Of a stretch of DNA of 64,000 nucleotides, positions 50,110-62,223 are shown in pieces. Position 1 is the first letter of the stretch. Each line of letters starts with the position of its first letter. A program made the translations under genes and the position numbers. Below the pieces are notes generated by a model. The model was not told the DNA's origin. It worked only from the letters and a program-made list of their open reading frames with translations, and made no database searches. The stretch is from Thiomicrospira cyclica ALM1 (GTDB taxonomy: Bacteria; Pseudomonadota; Gammaproteobacteria; Thiomicrospirales; Thiomicrospiraceae): assembly GCF_000214825.1 (NCBI RefSeq), contig NC_015581.1:1798001-1862000 (forward strand), read 5' to 3'.

Positions 50110-51651
50110 TTAGTAAACGCCGGTTGTTTTGAAAGACTCAATTGCGGCTTTAACACCAGCAATAATTTCGTCATTCCAATCACCCTTAGCGTTGATTTTT
50201 GCTACAAGGTCAGCACAATCAGAGTTAATGTAGGCATGAAGAGCGGCTTCAAATGAACCGATTTTCTCTACATCAACATCATCTAAGAAGCCTTCGTTAG
50301 CAGCATAAAGAGAAGTTGCCATTTCAGCAATAGATAACGGTGAATACTGCTTTTGCTTCATCAGCTCAGTTACGCGCTTACCGCGTTCTAGCTGTGCTTT
50401 AGTTGCCGCATCAAGATCAGATGCAAACTGAGCAAATGCCGCCAATTCACGGTACTGTGCCAAATCAAGACGAATACCACCACCTAGCTTCTTAATCGCT
50501 TTAGTCTGTGCCGCACCACCAACACGTGATACAGATAAACCTGCGTTAATAGCTGGGCGAATACCTTTAGCAAATAAACCTGTTTCAAGGAAGATCTGAC
50601 CATCAGTAATTGAGATAACGTTCGTCGGAACAAATGCCGATACGTCACCCGCCTGAGTCTCAATAATTGGTAGCGCCGTTAATGAACCGGTTTTACCTTT
50701 AACTTCGCCATTCGTGAACTTTTCAACATACTCTTCGCTTACACGAGCAGCACGCTCAAGTAGACGTGAATGTAGATAGAATACATCACCTGGGAAGGCT
50801 TCACGACCTGGTGGGCGACGTAATAACAATGAAATTTGACGGTAAGCTTGCGCTTGCTTGGTCAAATCATCATAAATTATTAACGCATCTTCACCACGAT
50901 CACGGAAATATTCACCCATCGCACAACCCGCATAAGCAGCAAGGAACACTAATGACGCAGGGTCAGAAGCATTTGCAGCAACAACAACAGTGTTTTCCAT
51001 TGCGCCATACTGCTCAAGCTTACGAACAATGTTGTTTACTGTTGAAGCCTTCTGGCCCATTGCAACGTAAACACACTTAATACCAGTGTCTTTTTGGCTG
51101 ATTACCGCGTCAATAGCGATAGCTGTCTTACCTGTTTGGCGGTCACCGATTATCAACTCACGCTGACCACGACCAACTGGAATCATCGAGTCAATAGACT
51201 TGATGCCCGTCATCATTGGCTGATCAACAGATTTACGATCGATTACACCAGGAGCAATACGCTCGATAGGTGAAGATAATTTCGTGTTAATTGGACCTTT
51301 GCCATCGATTGGACGACCTAAACCGTCAACAACGCGACCTAGCATTTCTGGACCAACTGGTACTTCAAGGATACGACCTGTACAGGTCACCTTGTCACCT
51401 TCAGAGATATGTTCATACTCACCTAGGATTACAACACCAACTGAGTCACGCTCAAGGTTAAGTGCCATACCAAAGGTTTGTTCATCAAACTGAACCATCT
51501 CACCATACATTACATCTGACACGCCATGAATAAGCGCAATACCGTCAGCAATACTGACGACTGTGCCTTCACTGCCAGACTCTGCAGTCACTTTAAAGCC
51601 TGCGATGCGGTCTTTAATTAAGTCACTGATTTCAGAGGGATTCAATTGCAT
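50110..51651 (-). CDS. atpA: ATP synthase alpha subunit
   Basis: A 513-residue F1 subunit. Its non-catalytic P-loop is [14 protein letters not shown], and the [17 protein letters not shown] signature lies near residue 370. I chose ATG 51649-51651 ([13 protein letters not shown]); the five-residue upstream extension lacks support. Confidence 0.98.
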   Translation of the reverse strand: MQLNPSEISDLIKDRIAGFKVTAESGSEGTVVSIADGIALIHGVSDVMYGEMVQFDEQTFGMALNLERDSVGVVILGEYEHISEGDKVTCTGRILEVPVGPEMLGRVVDGLGRPIDGKGPINTKLSSPIERIAPGVIDRKSVDQPMMTGIKSIDSMIPVGRGQRELIIGDRQTGKTAIAIDAVISQKDTGIKCVYVAMGQKASTVNNIVRKLEQYGAMENTVVVAANASDPASLVFLAAYAGCAMGEYFRDRGEDALIIYDDLTKQAQAYRQISLLLRRPPGREAFPGDVFYLHSRLLERAARVSEEYVEKFTNGEVKGKTGSLTALPIIETQAGDVSAFVPTNVISITDGQIFLETGLFAKGIRPAINAGLSVSRVGGAAQTKAIKKLGGGIRLDLAQYRELAAFAQFASDLDAATKAQLERGKRVTELMKQKQYSPLSIAEMATSLYAANEGFLDDVDVEKIGSFEAALHAYINSDCADLVAKINAKGDWNDEIIAGVKAAIESFKTTGVY

Positions 51652-51666
51652 GTGTCTTCCTCTCAA

Positions 51667-52206
51667 TTAATGGGCGATTGCTGCGCCAAGTTTCTGGATC
51701 TGTGTGACTGCGGTGTTTTCTACCACCCAGTCACCCACTTTAATTCGTACGCCGGCAATTAATGCACTGTCAGTGGTATATTCCACATCAACATCAACGC
51801 CAAATTTAGAATTTAGAGCAGCACTTAATTTACTTTTTTGTTCGTCGTTTAATTCCATTGCAGACGCAATGGACGCTTTGATACGCTTTTCTTCTGCTGC
51901 TTTTAACTCTTCAAAAAGCTTAGAAACAAATGAAAGTGCACTTAAGCGCCCCTGCTCAGCTAGCGCGATAAGAAAGTTCTTAACCGCATCTGTTACACTC
52001 GCCGCACCCAATAGACTCAAAAACATATCCAGTTTTTGCTCTTTAGAGTGTGAAGGATTGGCTAAAAATTTAGTCATATCTTCATTTTCGGAGATTGCAG
52101 CTAAATCTGCCAATACGTCAGACCAGCTTTGCAATGCATTTTGCTCTTTAGCATAACTAAAGGCGGCTTCTGCATAGGGACGAGCGATGGTGATTAATTC
52201 TGCCAT
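51667..52206 (-). CDS. atpH: ATP synthase delta subunit
   Basis: A 179-residue stalk subunit (OSCP type). MAELITIARPYAEAAFSYAKEQ is the N-terminal domain start, and DSALIAGVRIKVGDWVVENTAVTQIQKL is the conserved C-terminal signature. It joins F1 to the b-subunits. Confidence 0.96.
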   Translation of the reverse strand: MAELITIARPYAEAAFSYAKEQNALQSWSDVLADLAAISENEDMTKFLANPSHSKEQKLDMFLSLLGAASVTDAVKNFLIALAEQGRLSALSFVSKLFEELKAAEEKRIKASIASAMELNDEQKSKLSAALNSKFGVDVDVEYTTDSALIAGVRIKVGDWVVENTAVTQIQKLGAAIAH

Positions 52207-52218
52207 ATCAAATTTCCC

Positions 52219-52689
52219 TTAGATTTGCTTTACTAAGGCGTCAAGCATCTCATTGTGAGCTTTTGCATCGACTTCCTTGTGCAAGATTTTCTCTGCACCT
52301 GTAACTACTAAGGCCGCAACTTCTTTACGGAGTTGCTCTCTGGCACGGCTAATTTCTTGCTCGATATCGGCTTGGGCGGCCGCTTTAATGCGTTCGGCTT
52401 CTTCTGCTGCCTTCACCTTAGCGTCTTCGACGATTTCGGTGCTGCGCTTTTCAGCTTGACTTAACACATTTTGAGCTTGTAACTTAGCATCTTTTAACAC
52501 GTCTTTAGCGCGTTTTTCAGCTAGTTCAAGTTCATGCTTGCCTTTTTCTGCCGCTGAAAGACCGTCTGCAATACGCTTTTGACGATCTTCTAGTAGCTTA
52601 GACATTGGCCCCCACAGCACCTTATTCACAAACCAAATCAATAACACGAAGGAAATGATTTGAATGATTACGGTTGCATTAATATTCAC
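52219..52689 (-). CDS. atpF: ATP synthase b subunit
   Basis: A 156-residue peripheral stalk subunit. One N-terminal membrane helix ([20 protein letters not shown]) is followed by a long charged coiled coil. Length matches the family. Confidence 0.96.
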   Translation of the reverse strand: MNINATVIIQIISFVLLIWFVNKVLWGPMSKLLEDRQKRIADGLSAAEKGKHELELAEKRAKDVLKDAKLQAQNVLSQAEKRSTEIVEDAKVKAAEEAERIKAAAQADIEQEISRAREQLRKEVAALVVTGAEKILHKEVDAKAHNEMLDALVKQI

Positions 52690-52739
52690 AGTGGTTACCT
52701 CGTCATTCGTTGATAATAATTACAATTAAGCTCGGTACA

Positions 52740-53030
52740 TTAAGCGCCGATTGCTGCTTGCATTGCACCAACGAATGGGTTAGCGAATAAGAACCACATC
52801 GCGAATGCTAGGATGATGAATGGGAATGACTCCATCAAACCAGCGAAAATAAACATGTTCGTCATTAATGCTGGACGCATTTCTGGTTGACGTGCAATGC
52901 CTTCTAGGGTTTTAGAACAAATAAGACCCCAACCGATTGCTGAACCCAGACCTGCTGCTGCCAAAATAACCCCAACACCAATTGCAGTGGCGGCGTAAAT
53001 GTCGGCAATCATCATTGCTGTTACTTCCAT
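52740..53030 (-). CDS. atpE: ATP synthase c subunit
   Basis: A 96-residue rotor subunit with two membrane helices and a polar loop (IARQPEM). The ion-binding acid of helix 2 is glutamate (GLMESFPF). In helix 1 the position that is glutamine in sodium-type c subunits is tryptophan (AIGWGLICSK), so proton use is more likely. I chose ATG 53028-53030; the longer upstream extension lies in the 110-base atpB-atpE gap and is not homologous. Confidence 0.96.
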   Translation of the reverse strand: MEVTAMMIADIYAATAIGVGVILAAAGLGSAIGWGLICSKTLEGIARQPEMRPALMTNMFIFAGLMESFPFIILAFAMWFLFANPFVGAMQAAIGA

Positions 53031-53140
53031 TGACTTTCTCCTAAGTTTTTTACAGTTAAAGTTAAAAAAGCTTTTTACCAGTTGGTAGGTGCGCTTAAAC
53101 CTTGAGGAGTCATAGACCCCGACTTCTTTACCTATCGCCC

Positions 53141-54322
<1,182 letters not shown>

Positions 54323-54330
<8 letters not shown>

Positions 54331-54604
54331 TATTAACATCTTTGGTGGATTGTTTATCCATTCTGCTGACCATGTGCTGCACTTTTTGTGCCCCACCGAT
54401 CATCCCAAGCACACCACAAATGAGCATAAAAATCGGTGTTGTGCTTAGCAGGTAATCAATAAAGTAGCCAACAATAAAACCAGAAATAATCATTGCAGTA
54501 AACATTTGGCCCGAGCCAATCATCAAAAAATTGAAACCCTGCTTGGTCTTTTCTTTGTTTACCTGTGCTCTATTAGATACCGCGTTTTGCTCTTGATCAT
54601 TCAT
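54323..54604 (-). CDS. AtpZ-like small membrane protein of the ATP synthase operon
   Basis: A 93-residue protein with two membrane helices (FTAMIISGFIVGYFIDYLL and FMLICGVLGMIGGAQKV) and polar ends, matching the AtpZ/AtpI-type family (PF09527 fold). It is the first gene of the operon. I chose MNDQEQ at 54604 over an ATG five codons upstream. A role in c-ring assembly or magnesium/calcium uptake has been proposed for the family. Confidence 0.75.
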
Positions 54605-54784
54605 GCACTTTATTTTCACTGGTTATTGGCAAAGCCTGCACATATTAAACCTTTCAGGCTCTAATTGCTAGTATTTCATCACTGTAAAGTGGCGCTATTT
54701 TGCTGGCTTTTCAATATTATGCGTTTTATTTCACGGTGACTACTACTTGTAGTAGAAACGAGCGTTTTTAACAGGGGGAAAATT
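54605..54784 (-). promoter_or_regulatory. Gap between parB and the atp operon with a 7-bp dyad
   Basis: CTACTAC-TT-GTAGTAG (54740-54755) is a perfect dyad without a U-run. This gap must hold the atp operon promoter, but no clear -35/-10 pair stands out. Confidence 0.4.
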
Positions 54785-55657
54785 TTATTTTATTCGGGAA
54801 AGTAACTGCTGCAACTCCTCTAGGTCACTATAATTAACTTCGATCTTGCCTCGTCCTGTCGCATGGTGTTTAATTTTAACCTTGGCACCCAGCTGCTCAG
54901 CAAGCTGTTGCTCCAAAGCACGGATATTAGGATCTTTGTCAGCAGCTGGATTGGCGGTTGTTAATGAATCTGATGTTTGCGATTGTTGCAGTTGAATAGC
55001 TTGCTCGATCTGCCGTACCGACCATGCTTCATCAATCGCTTGCTGGGCTAATTGAATCTGCACAGAGTCCTCAGCTGTCAACAAGGCACGCACATGTCCC
55101 ATACTTAACAAGCCATCTTGCAACCAGTCCTGCAACAACTCGGGAAGTTTCAATAAACGCAGCAAATTTGTTACGGCACTGCGTGAGCGCCCGATGGCTT
55201 CGGCCACCTCTTGATGCGTCAGCTCAAACTCAGTTAAAAGCCGTGCCAAGGCCTTTGCCTCCTCTAGTGGATTTAAATCTTTGCGCTGAATGTTTTCAAT
55301 CAACGCCATTGCAAGAGCTTGCTGGTCTTCCAGCTCACGAATAACTGCCGGAACCTGAGTTAAGCCGGCCATTTGAGCCGCACGCCAACGACGCTCTCCG
55401 GCAATCAGCTCATATTGCTGTTCACCAATCATTCGCACAATCACCGGTTGTACGAGGCCTTGCGCTTTAATAGAGTCTGCCAGTTCTTGCAATGCATCTT
55501 CGGCAAAGTCTTGGCGCGGTTGGTAGCGCCCTGCTGCAATACTCGTCACATCGAGTAGCGCCATATCCCAATCTTTTGTTTTCTTAGGTCCGAGTGGCTT
55601 AGTCGCCATCAACACATCTAAGCCTTTACCTAATCCAGAATGTCGCTTCGCCGCCAT
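54785..55657 (-). CDS. parB: Chromosome partitioning protein ParB
   Basis: A 290-residue ParB. GLGKGLDVLM opens it; GRYQPRQDF, the CTPase motif ELIAGERRWRAAQMAGL, ENIQRKDLNPLEEA and a helix-turn-helix (TLSHQEVAEAIGRSRSAVTNLLRLL type) follow. It binds parS near the origin and works with ParA upstream. No parS site was found in the window by eye. Confidence 0.96.
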   Translation of the reverse strand: MAAKRHSGLGKGLDVLMATKPLGPKKTKDWDMALLDVTSIAAGRYQPRQDFAEDALQELADSIKAQGLVQPVIVRMIGEQQYELIAGERRWRAAQMAGLTQVPAVIRELEDQQALAMALIENIQRKDLNPLEEAKALARLLTEFELTHQEVAEAIGRSRSAVTNLLRLLKLPELLQDWLQDGLLSMGHVRALLTAEDSVQIQLAQQAIDEAWSVRQIEQAIQLQQSQTSDSLTTANPAADKDPNIRALEQQLAEQLGAKVKIKHHATGRGKIEVNYSDLEELQQLLSRIK

Positions 55658-55669
55658 ACATCTGTTCCT

Positions 55670-56437
55670 CTAAAACTTCAGTTTCCTAACCAGCTCATTA
55701 GCCAAGGCTAAATAAGCCATGGCACCTGTTGAATTAACATCATAGTCTAAAATGGACTCGCCATAACTTGGCGCCTCTGCCAGTCGAATATTGCGTGGAA
55801 TAATGGTTTGCAAAACTTTTAAACCAAAATGCGCGACCAGTTGATTTGACACATCATTAGCTAGGTTATTGCGCCGGTCATGCATGGTTCGCAATAAGCC
55901 ATCAATGACCAGATCGGGGTTCAAGTCGGCCTGAACTCGCTGAACGGTATTCATCAGAGCGCTCAAACCCTCTAGTGCAAAATATTCGCACTGAACAGGC
56001 ACCAATAAGCCATTTGCCGCCGCCAAACCGCTTAGGGTTAACATATTCAAGCTTGGTGGGCAATCAATCAACACAACATCATAATCGCCTAAACAGGGCG
56101 TTAGTGCGTTTTTTAAAGCCAAGGCCCCTTGGTCTTGGTTGATTAATTCAATCTCTGCCGCCGTTAAATCGCCATTGGCCGGAATCACATCTAAACGGGC
56201 CTGCTCAGCTCGAACGCGTACGTCAATACAAGACACCTCACCCATCAATAGGTCATAAGCGGTATACTCGGTCTCATTTCGTTCAATACCGAGTGCTACC
56301 GTTGCATTGCCTTGCGGATCTAAATCAATCATCAACACACGTTTTTTTAATTTTGCCAGGCCTGCGGCTAAATTGACGCTGGTAGTGGTTTTGCCCACCC
56401 CGCCTTTTTGATTAACTACTGCGATGACTCTTGTCAT
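55670..56437 (-). CDS. parA: Chromosome partitioning ATPase ParA (Soj)
   Basis: A 255-residue ParA with the deviant Walker A KGGVGKTTTSVNLA, DLDPQGNATVALG and VLIDCPPSLN. It drives origin segregation with ParB. It overlaps rsmG by one base and is the ordinary chromosomal ParA, distinct from the McdA-like protein at 42800. A CAGGCCTG copy lies at 56357. Confidence 0.97.
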   Translation of the reverse strand: MTRVIAVVNQKGGVGKTTTSVNLAAGLAKLKKRVLMIDLDPQGNATVALGIERNETEYTAYDLLMGEVSCIDVRVRAEQARLDVIPANGDLTAAEIELINQDQGALALKNALTPCLGDYDVVLIDCPPSLNMLTLSGLAAANGLLVPVQCEYFALEGLSALMNTVQRVQADLNPDLVIDGLLRTMHDRRNNLANDVSNQLVAHFGLKVLQTIIPRNIRLAEAPSYGESILDYDVNSTGAMAYLALANELVRKLKF

Positions 56438-57069
56438 TAATGTGCTTCCTGCTTGGTTAATCGAACGAGATATCGCGCAGCGTCTAATTCAGGTACCAAT
56501 AGAGACCAGGCCCGGTGTGCGTAACCTGCCGGCACCTCCTGCAATTCATCTTGTAAGGCTTGCGACTTCATCGCCCACAGATGACCCTTTGGCGCCAGCA
56601 ACGAATGGGTAAGTTCTGTAAAATTACCCAAGGCCGTAAAAGCTCTGGAGATAATGGCGGAATAGTGCTGCTGATGATTTTCAATGCGCTGATTAGATAC
56701 CGTCACATTTTTTAAGCCCAAATGCCCCATGGCCTGAACCAAAAAACGGGTTTTTTTATGATTGCTATCTAACAGGGTAATCGGTAAATCGGGCATCACA
56801 ATCGCCAAAGGAATTCCTGGCAAGCCAGCCCCCGTGCCAACGTCCAATAAATCCGTTAACCCCTGGGTCAATAAAATCGGAGCCACTGCCAGACTATCAA
56901 ATACATGCTTCACCAGCATATCATCGGGGTCGCGAATGGCGCTGAGATTATAAACCCGATTCCACTTATCCATCAGCGCCACATAGGCCAACAGCTGTTG
57001 CTGCATCTGAGGTGTCAGCGACAAATCCAGTGCGACAGCTGCCTGAGCCAAACGTTGCTCAGCGCTCAT
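56437..57069 (-). CDS. rsmG: 16S rRNA (guanine-527-N7) methyltransferase RsmG
   Basis: A 210-residue RsmG (GidB). [17 protein letters not shown] is the SAM site and [12 protein letters not shown] the next motif. [26 protein letters not shown] is the family N-terminal part. It is coupled to mnmG by a 4-base overlap. A near-palindrome variant (CAGGCCCG) lies at 56507. Confidence 0.96.
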   Translation of the reverse strand: MSAEQRLAQAAVALDLSLTPQMQQQLLAYVALMDKWNRVYNLSAIRDPDDMLVKHVFDSLAVAPILLTQGLTDLLDVGTGAGLPGIPLAIVMPDLPITLLDSNHKKTRFLVQAMGHLGLKNVTVSNQRIENHQQHYSAIISRAFTALGNFTELTHSLLAPKGHLWAMKSQALQDELQEVPAGYAHRAWSLLVPELDAARYLVRLTKQEAH

Positions 57070-58994
57070 TCCATCTCCGCCAATGCCGCCGATTTAGAAG
57101 CCGAGTTAGCCGCCGCTTCGGCACGGTGTTTTTTCATAAAAATCAACAGCAGTGAAATCGCGGCTGGGGTAATCCCTGAAATCCGTGAGGCCATGCCAAT
57201 AGTGGCCGGCTTATGCAAGCGCAGTTTTTGTTTCACCTCATTTGACAAGCCCGAAATGCGATCTAGGTCGAGGTCTTCCGGAATGGGCGTATTTTGCTCG
57301 CGACTGGTTTTTTCAATTTCTTGTAATTGGCGGTCGATATAACCGGCATATTTGGCTTCGATTTCAATCTGCTCGACCACGTCCGCCGCGACAGGCTGAG
57401 CACCAAACACTGCTAACTCGGCCAGCGCTTGATAGGTCACTCCAGGGCGACGCAATAAATCAAACAGCGTATGCTCTTTACTCAAGGGTAAATTCATAAG
57501 GGCTTCGGCTTGTTTCGCTTCTGGATGTGCGGGATGAATCCAAACCTCTTTTAACCGCTGGGTTTCCAGTTCTAATGCGTTCAACTTTTGCTCATAAGCC
57601 GCCCAACGCACATCATCCACCAGACCAAACGCGCGACCAATTTCAGTTAAACGCTGGTCCGCATTGTCTTCTCGTAATAACAGGCGATATTCGGCGCGCG
57701 ACGTAAACATCCGATAAGGTTCTTGCGTACCCAGGGTAATTAAATCATCGACTAACACCCCTAAATACGCCTGATCACGACGCGGATACCACAGGGCTTT
57801 ACCCTGAGCCCCTAAGCCAGCATTGAGGCCTGCTAATAAACCCTGCGCCGCAGCTTCTTCGTAACCGGTGGTGCCATTAATTTGTCCGGCAAAAAACAAG
57901 CCTTTAATCGCTTGAGTTTCGAGGGTCGGTTTTAAGCCACGTGGATCAAAATAATCGTATTCAATGGCATAGCCGGGACGCATAATCAGCGCATTTTCCA
58001 AACCAACCATCGAACGGACGATTTTCACCTGGGTTTCATAGGGTAAACTGGTCGAAATGCCATTCGGATACAACTCAGTGGTGGTTAGGCCTTCTGGCTC
58101 AATAAACACCTGGTGTGATGATTTGTCTGCAAAACGCATCACCTTATCTTCAATCGACGGGCAATAACGTGGTCCCACCCCCTCAATCACCCCAGCGTAC
58201 ATCGGCGATTGGTCTAAGGAGCCGCGAATCACATCATGGGTGCGTTCGTTGGTATGGGTAATGTAGCAAGGAATTTGTTTGGGATGCATCGCCCGCGATC
58301 CCAAATAGGAAAACACCGGGGCTGGGTCATCACCAGCCTGCACCTGTAACTGACTAAAATCAACCGTTCGTGCATCAATACGTGGTGGTGTGCCGGTTTT
58401 CAAGCGCCCAACCGGCAAGTTCAGTTCACGCAACTTAGCCGCCAAACGATTCGCCGGCGCATCGCCAGCGCGACCGCCTTCGTAATTTTGTAAACCAATA
58501 TGAATGCGACCGGCTAAAAAGGTTCCAGCCGTTAAGACCACCTGACGGGCGTAAAAATTCAGATTCATTTTGGTGACAACACCGACCACCTGCTCGCCTT
58601 CGAGCAATAAATCCTCCACTGGCTGCTGAAACAAGGTCAAATTGGGTTGCTGCTGAAGTCGGGTCAAAATGGCCTGCTTATAGAGTAAGCGGTCTGCTTG
58701 TGCGCGAGTTGCACGCACCGCAGGGCCTTTTGAAGAGTTTAAGGTGCGAAATTGAATACCGCCTTCGTCAATCGCCAACGCCATCGCACCGCCCAGCGCA
58801 TCAATTTCTTTAACTAAATGCCCCTTGCCAATGCCACCTATCGCCGGGTTACAGGACATGGCGCCGAGGGTGTCGATATTGTGAGTGAGCAACAGGGTTT
58901 TAACGCCCATACGTGCCGCGGCAAGGGCGGCTTCCGTACCGGCATGCCCGCCGCCAACTACAATTACATCAAAGTGCGTCATTGCCTTGTCCAT
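57066..58994 (-). CDS. mnmG: tRNA uridine 5-carboxymethylaminomethyl modification enzyme MnmG
   Basis: A 642-residue FAD protein (GidA). [23 protein letters not shown] is the FAD site, [23 protein letters not shown] follows, and [21 protein letters not shown] lies near residue 370. With MnmE it modifies wobble uridine. The first Met at 58994 or MTHFD at 58982 could be the start. It heads the mnmG-rsmG-parA-parB run usual beside origins. Confidence 0.97.
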   Translation of the reverse strand: MDKAMTHFDVIVVGGGHAGTEAALAAARMGVKTLLLTHNIDTLGAMSCNPAIGGIGKGHLVKEIDALGGAMALAIDEGGIQFRTLNSSKGPAVRATRAQADRLLYKQAILTRLQQQPNLTLFQQPVEDLLLEGEQVVGVVTKMNLNFYARQVVLTAGTFLAGRIHIGLQNYEGGRAGDAPANRLAAKLRELNLPVGRLKTGTPPRIDARTVDFSQLQVQAGDDPAPVFSYLGSRAMHPKQIPCYITHTNERTHDVIRGSLDQSPMYAGVIEGVGPRYCPSIEDKVMRFADKSSHQVFIEPEGLTTTELYPNGISTSLPYETQVKIVRSMVGLENALIMRPGYAIEYDYFDPRGLKPTLETQAIKGLFFAGQINGTTGYEEAAAQGLLAGLNAGLGAQGKALWYPRRDQAYLGVLVDDLITLGTQEPYRMFTSRAEYRLLLREDNADQRLTEIGRAFGLVDDVRWAAYEQKLNALELETQRLKEVWIHPAHPEAKQAEALMNLPLSKEHTLFDLLRRPGVTYQALAELAVFGAQPVAADVVEQIEIEAKYAGYIDRQLQEIEKTSREQNTPIPEDLDLDRISGLSNEVKQKLRLHKPATIGMASRISGITPAAISLLLIFMKKHRAEAAANSASKSAALAEME

Positions 58995-59177
58995 TTACCC
59001 ACTCACTTATAGCATCACGCTAGTATTCGATTAAAACCGATATTTTATCACAAAGGAGGCGAGACCCAAGTTTTGGATGTCACTGTCAAAGTTTGTTAAT
59101 TTTTAATAACTTAAACCATGCTAATCTTAGGATTAACAAATCATATTTAGACTATGTTGGAAATACTCGGAGTCGCT
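58995..59177. other. Divergent gap upstream of mnmG
   Basis: An AT-rich stretch between mnmG and a lipoprotein gene, which must hold both promoters. I see no convincing DnaA boxes, so an origin cannot be supported here. Confidence 0.4.
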
Positions 59178-59723
59178 ATGCCTCATGCAAAAATTACCTT
59201 CGCGCTTGGGTTTGCTATCGCAACACTAACCGGCTGCCAGCTGGTAGACACGCCGAAAAACTATCCAGCGCAAGCCCCATTACAATTCACCCTGCATCAC
59301 GATCTAACCTTTGCCCCCGGGACGCTTCGGTTTGTCTTTCAAGAGGGTGAAGGTTATAAGGGTAGCGCCATAAATCAGTGGCGAGAACACTGCCGAATTG
59401 AATTGCGTTATTTGGCAGATGCACCACAAACCTTACCGGCGGGGCGCTACAGCATCGACCGAATTCAATTTGGCACTGAGTTGATTGCACAAACCCCGCA
59501 ACCAGGCCTGGTTAACTGGTTAAAAACCAGTGATGGTGACGCCGATTATGCCGCCCCGATCATGGAGTTGGTGCATTTTTATAGCGCAGCCCCTGATGCT
59601 TTTTATCGCCTAACCTGCGCCAGTGCCCCTAGTGATGGCGGTACCGCCGACTATCCCTACTTTATGCGCCCAAGTCCGGCACGGATTGCCGAAATTTTAG
59701 GTGATTGGGCGCGACTTGATTGA
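59178..59723 (+). CDS. Putative lipoprotein of unknown function
   Basis: A 181-residue protein with a lipoprotein signal: KITFALGFAIATLTGCQLVD, with lipobox LTGC and cysteine near residue 20. The start ATG 59178 has a GGAG site. The mature part is mostly beta-strand by eye, with one cysteine pair candidate (HCRIELRY and LTCASAP). I do not recognise the family. It converges on hrpB with a 27-base overlap. A palindrome copy at 59502 codes for QPGLVNWL. Confidence 0.75.
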   Translation: MPHAKITFALGFAIATLTGCQLVDTPKNYPAQAPLQFTLHHDLTFAPGTLRFVFQEGEGYKGSAINQWREHCRIELRYLADAPQTLPAGRYSIDRIQFGTELIAQTPQPGLVNWLKTSDGDADYAAPIMELVHFYSAAPDAFYRLTCASAPSDGGTADYPYFMRPSPARIAEILGDWARLD

Positions 59724-62222
59724 ACGCCCCGGCTTTTCATCGAGTGGTTTATCCGGCCAGCGGTGTTTGGGGTAGCGACCTTTCATCTCTTTGATCACCT
59801 CAAAATAGGAACTGCGCCAAAAGTGAGCTAAATCGGCGGTGGTTTGAATGGGACGGCGCGCCGGTGACAACAATTCAAACGTCAGGCTGACCTGCCCCCA
59901 GGCGAGCTGTGGTGAATGCAATTCGCCAAACACCTCCTGCAACGGCAAGGAGACCTTGGCGACACCTGGCTGGCTATAGTCGATTTTCACCCTTCGATCG
60001 CTAGGGGCATGATAATAGGCGGGCGCTTCACGATTCAAAATCTGTTGCTGGTCATAATCCAACAAACTTTGCAGCATCGCTAACATATCGAGTTTTTGCA
60101 GGTCTTTAATGCGCGTGATACCCGATAAATAGGGTGCCAACCAGGTTTCGATATTATCCGACAACCAGGCCTGGTTATAACTTGGCCAATCGGCATTAAA
60201 CTCGGCTAACCAACGCAGACGTTGCAAATAAGCCTCTGCGGCATCATTCCAAGGCAATAAATCCAAATTGTTTGCCAGCACCTCCAACAACGCAGCTTGA
60301 AATTGCGCAGGCGAAATCGCGTCGGTCGATTTTTCGCCTAACACTAACTTGCCCAACCGGCGTCGTTCACTGGCGACCAATTCGCGTTTTTTAGTATCAA
60401 AATCTAACCCGATGCGAGTTTCTATCTGCTCGCTAAACGTCTGCTCTAAACTTGCAACATCCACAGGCGCCGCCAGATAAATGCGCCCTTCTTGACGCTG
60501 ACCGTCTAAATTCGCAATCGCTAACCAGGCCTGGTTACGCAACGAGTCATCATTTTTTAACAGCGCACCTTTGCCATTGCTCAATAGATAACGCGGCTCA
60601 TCGCCTTTGCGCCGCTGCGCAATGCGATCCGGGAAGGCTAATGCAACCAACACGCCACTTTCGGTTTGCATCTGCGCCAAACTGAACGCTATCGGCTGGG
60701 AAAAACCCAATTGACGCCGCCAATTGTCGGCATTTTTTAATGCTTGTTCGATGGCTTGGCGCTGAATATCGAAATCCTGCTTGGCCTGTTGAGGATTGTT
60801 GCGATACGCCTGCAACGCGATTAGGCGTTTGACCAAATCTGCCGACGGCTCGTTGGGTAAAATATCGCCTTCGGCCAATAAGGCGGCTAAATCTAACGCC
60901 AACGTTTGCTGGACAGCCGATTGGTGTTGCACACTTAATAACATCCGCGCTAAGCGCGCATTTAAACCCAAGCCTTGAGCGGCCTTGCCTGTTTCGGTCA
61001 AACCGCCATTTGCACTCAACAGCCCCAGTTGCTGCAATAGACTTTTTGCCGCCTGATAATGTGCCAACGGTGGCGCGGTCAGCCAAGATAATTCATCCAA
61101 CGAACTCACGCCCCATTGCGCCAATTCTAAACACAGATCAGTCAAATCAGTTTGGGTGATTTCTTCGGCATCAAACGCGGCCATTTGCTGGTGCTGACAT
61201 TGCGACCATAGCCGATAACACACCCCGGCCATCAATCGTCCGGAACGGCCTTTACGTTGTTCGGCAGCAGCTTGCGAAATGCGCTGCGTCACTAAACGCG
61301 TCATACCGCTGGACACATCATACACAGCTTTACGCGCCCAACCCGAATCCACCACGGCGTCAACGCCCTCAATGGTTACACTGGTTTCGGCAATATTGGT
61401 GGCTAAAATAATTTTGCGCCGTCCTTGCGAGTCGGGCAGCAAAGCGATGTCTTGTTGCTCTGGAGATAATTGACCGTATAACGGACACACCACCAGGCCT
61501 GGTGCTAGGGTTTCTTGTAAAAGATTTTGAGCACGTTTGATTTCCGCCTGTCCTGGCAAAAACACCAACACATCTTGCTTGGCAGTTTTTAAGGCTTGGC
61601 TAATCGATTGCTTTAATAACGGCAACCAATCATTTGGATGGGTCGAGGTTAAAGGCTGGGGTAAATAATGAGTATCGACTGGAAAACAGCGGCCTTCAGA
61701 GCGAATCACCGGCGCATGATGTAAAAACCCACTCACCGCTTGCGTATCCATGGTCGCGGACATGACCAGCAACTTTAAATCCTCACGCAAAGACGACTGC
61801 ACTTCTAAGCACAAGGTTAAGGCTAAATCGGCGTGAATGGAACGTTCGTGAAACTCATCAAATATCACCAACGCCACATCAGACAAGGACGGATCCGCTT
61901 GCAAACGCCGGGTTACAATGCCCTCGGTAACAATTTCCAACCGCGTTGACGCCGACACCTTACGCTCATGCCGGATTTGATAGCCAATGGTTTGGCCAAC
62001 TTGTTCACCCAACTGACGGGCTAGATACTGGGCAATCGAACGCACCGCTAACCGACGCGGTTCGAGCATAATGATTTTTTTACCCGCCAACCAGTCGGCC
62101 TTTAGCAAAGCCAGCGGCACGGCGGTCGATTTGCCAGCACCTGGTTCGGCCTGCAGCACCAGGCCTGGTGACTGTGCCAGCGTTGCAATAATGTCAGGTA
62201 ATAGCGGGGTTATCGGTAACAG
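59697..62222 (-). CDS. hrpB: ATP-dependent helicase HrpB
   Basis: An about 841-residue DEAH helicase of the HrpB group. Walker A is AEPGAGKSTAVPL, the DEAH box is IFDEFHERSIHADLAL (here DEFH), SATMDTQ is motif III, and QRISQAAAEQRKGRSGR is motif VI. The only standard start codon before the Walker A is GTG 62157-62159, four codons before it, but the frame stays open upstream and codes for LLPITPLLPDIIATLAQSPG, which matches HrpB N-termini. A CTG at 62220-62222 with AGGGG before it is therefore a better start. The gene holds four palindrome copies. Confidence 0.85.
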   Translation of the reverse strand: MLPITPLLPDIIATLAQSPGLVLQAEPGAGKSTAVPLALLKADWLAGKKIIMLEPRRLAVRSIAQYLARQLGEQVGQTIGYQIRHERKVSASTRLEIVTEGIVTRRLQADPSLSDVALVIFDEFHERSIHADLALTLCLEVQSSLREDLKLLVMSATMDTQAVSGFLHHAPVIRSEGRCFPVDTHYLPQPLTSTHPNDWLPLLKQSISQALKTAKQDVLVFLPGQAEIKRAQNLLQETLAPGLVVCPLYGQLSPEQQDIALLPDSQGRRKIILATNIAETSVTIEGVDAVVDSGWARKAVYDVSSGMTRLVTQRISQAAAEQRKGRSGRLMAGVCYRLWSQCQHQQMAAFDAEEITQTDLTDLCLELAQWGVSSLDELSWLTAPPLAHYQAAKSLLQQLGLLSANGGLTETGKAAQGLGLNARLARMLLSVQHQSAVQQTLALDLAALLAEGDILPNEPSADLVKRLIALQAYRNNPQQAKQDFDIQRQAIEQALKNADNWRRQLGFSQPIAFSLAQMQTESGVLVALAFPDRIAQRRKGDEPRYLLSNGKGALLKNDDSLRNQAWLAIANLDGQRQEGRIYLAAPVDVASLEQTFSEQIETRIGLDFDTKKRELVASERRRLGKLVLGEKSTDAISPAQFQAALLEVLANNLDLLPWNDAAEAYLQRLRWLAEFNADWPSYNQAWLSDNIETWLAPYLSGITRIKDLQKLDMLAMLQSLLDYDQQQILNREAPAYYHAPSDRRVKIDYSQPGVAKVSLPLQEVFGELHSPQLAWGQVSLTFELLSPARRPIQTTADLAHFWRSSYFEVIKEMKGRYPKHRWPDKPLDEKPGRSIKSRPIT

Positions 62223-62223
62223 C

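Noticed and set aside
52740-53030. Sodium-driven ATP synthase
   Set aside because: Helix 2 has an ES pair as in sodium types, but the helix 1 glutamine is replaced by tryptophan, so the sodium site is incomplete.
54785-57069. parS sites near parAB
   Set aside because: I found no copy close to the TGTTTCACGTGAAACA consensus.
58995-59177. Possible replication origin beside mnmG
   Set aside because: The mnmG-rsmG-parAB-atp order is usual near origins, but I see no cluster of DnaA boxes here; one TTATCACAA is too weak.
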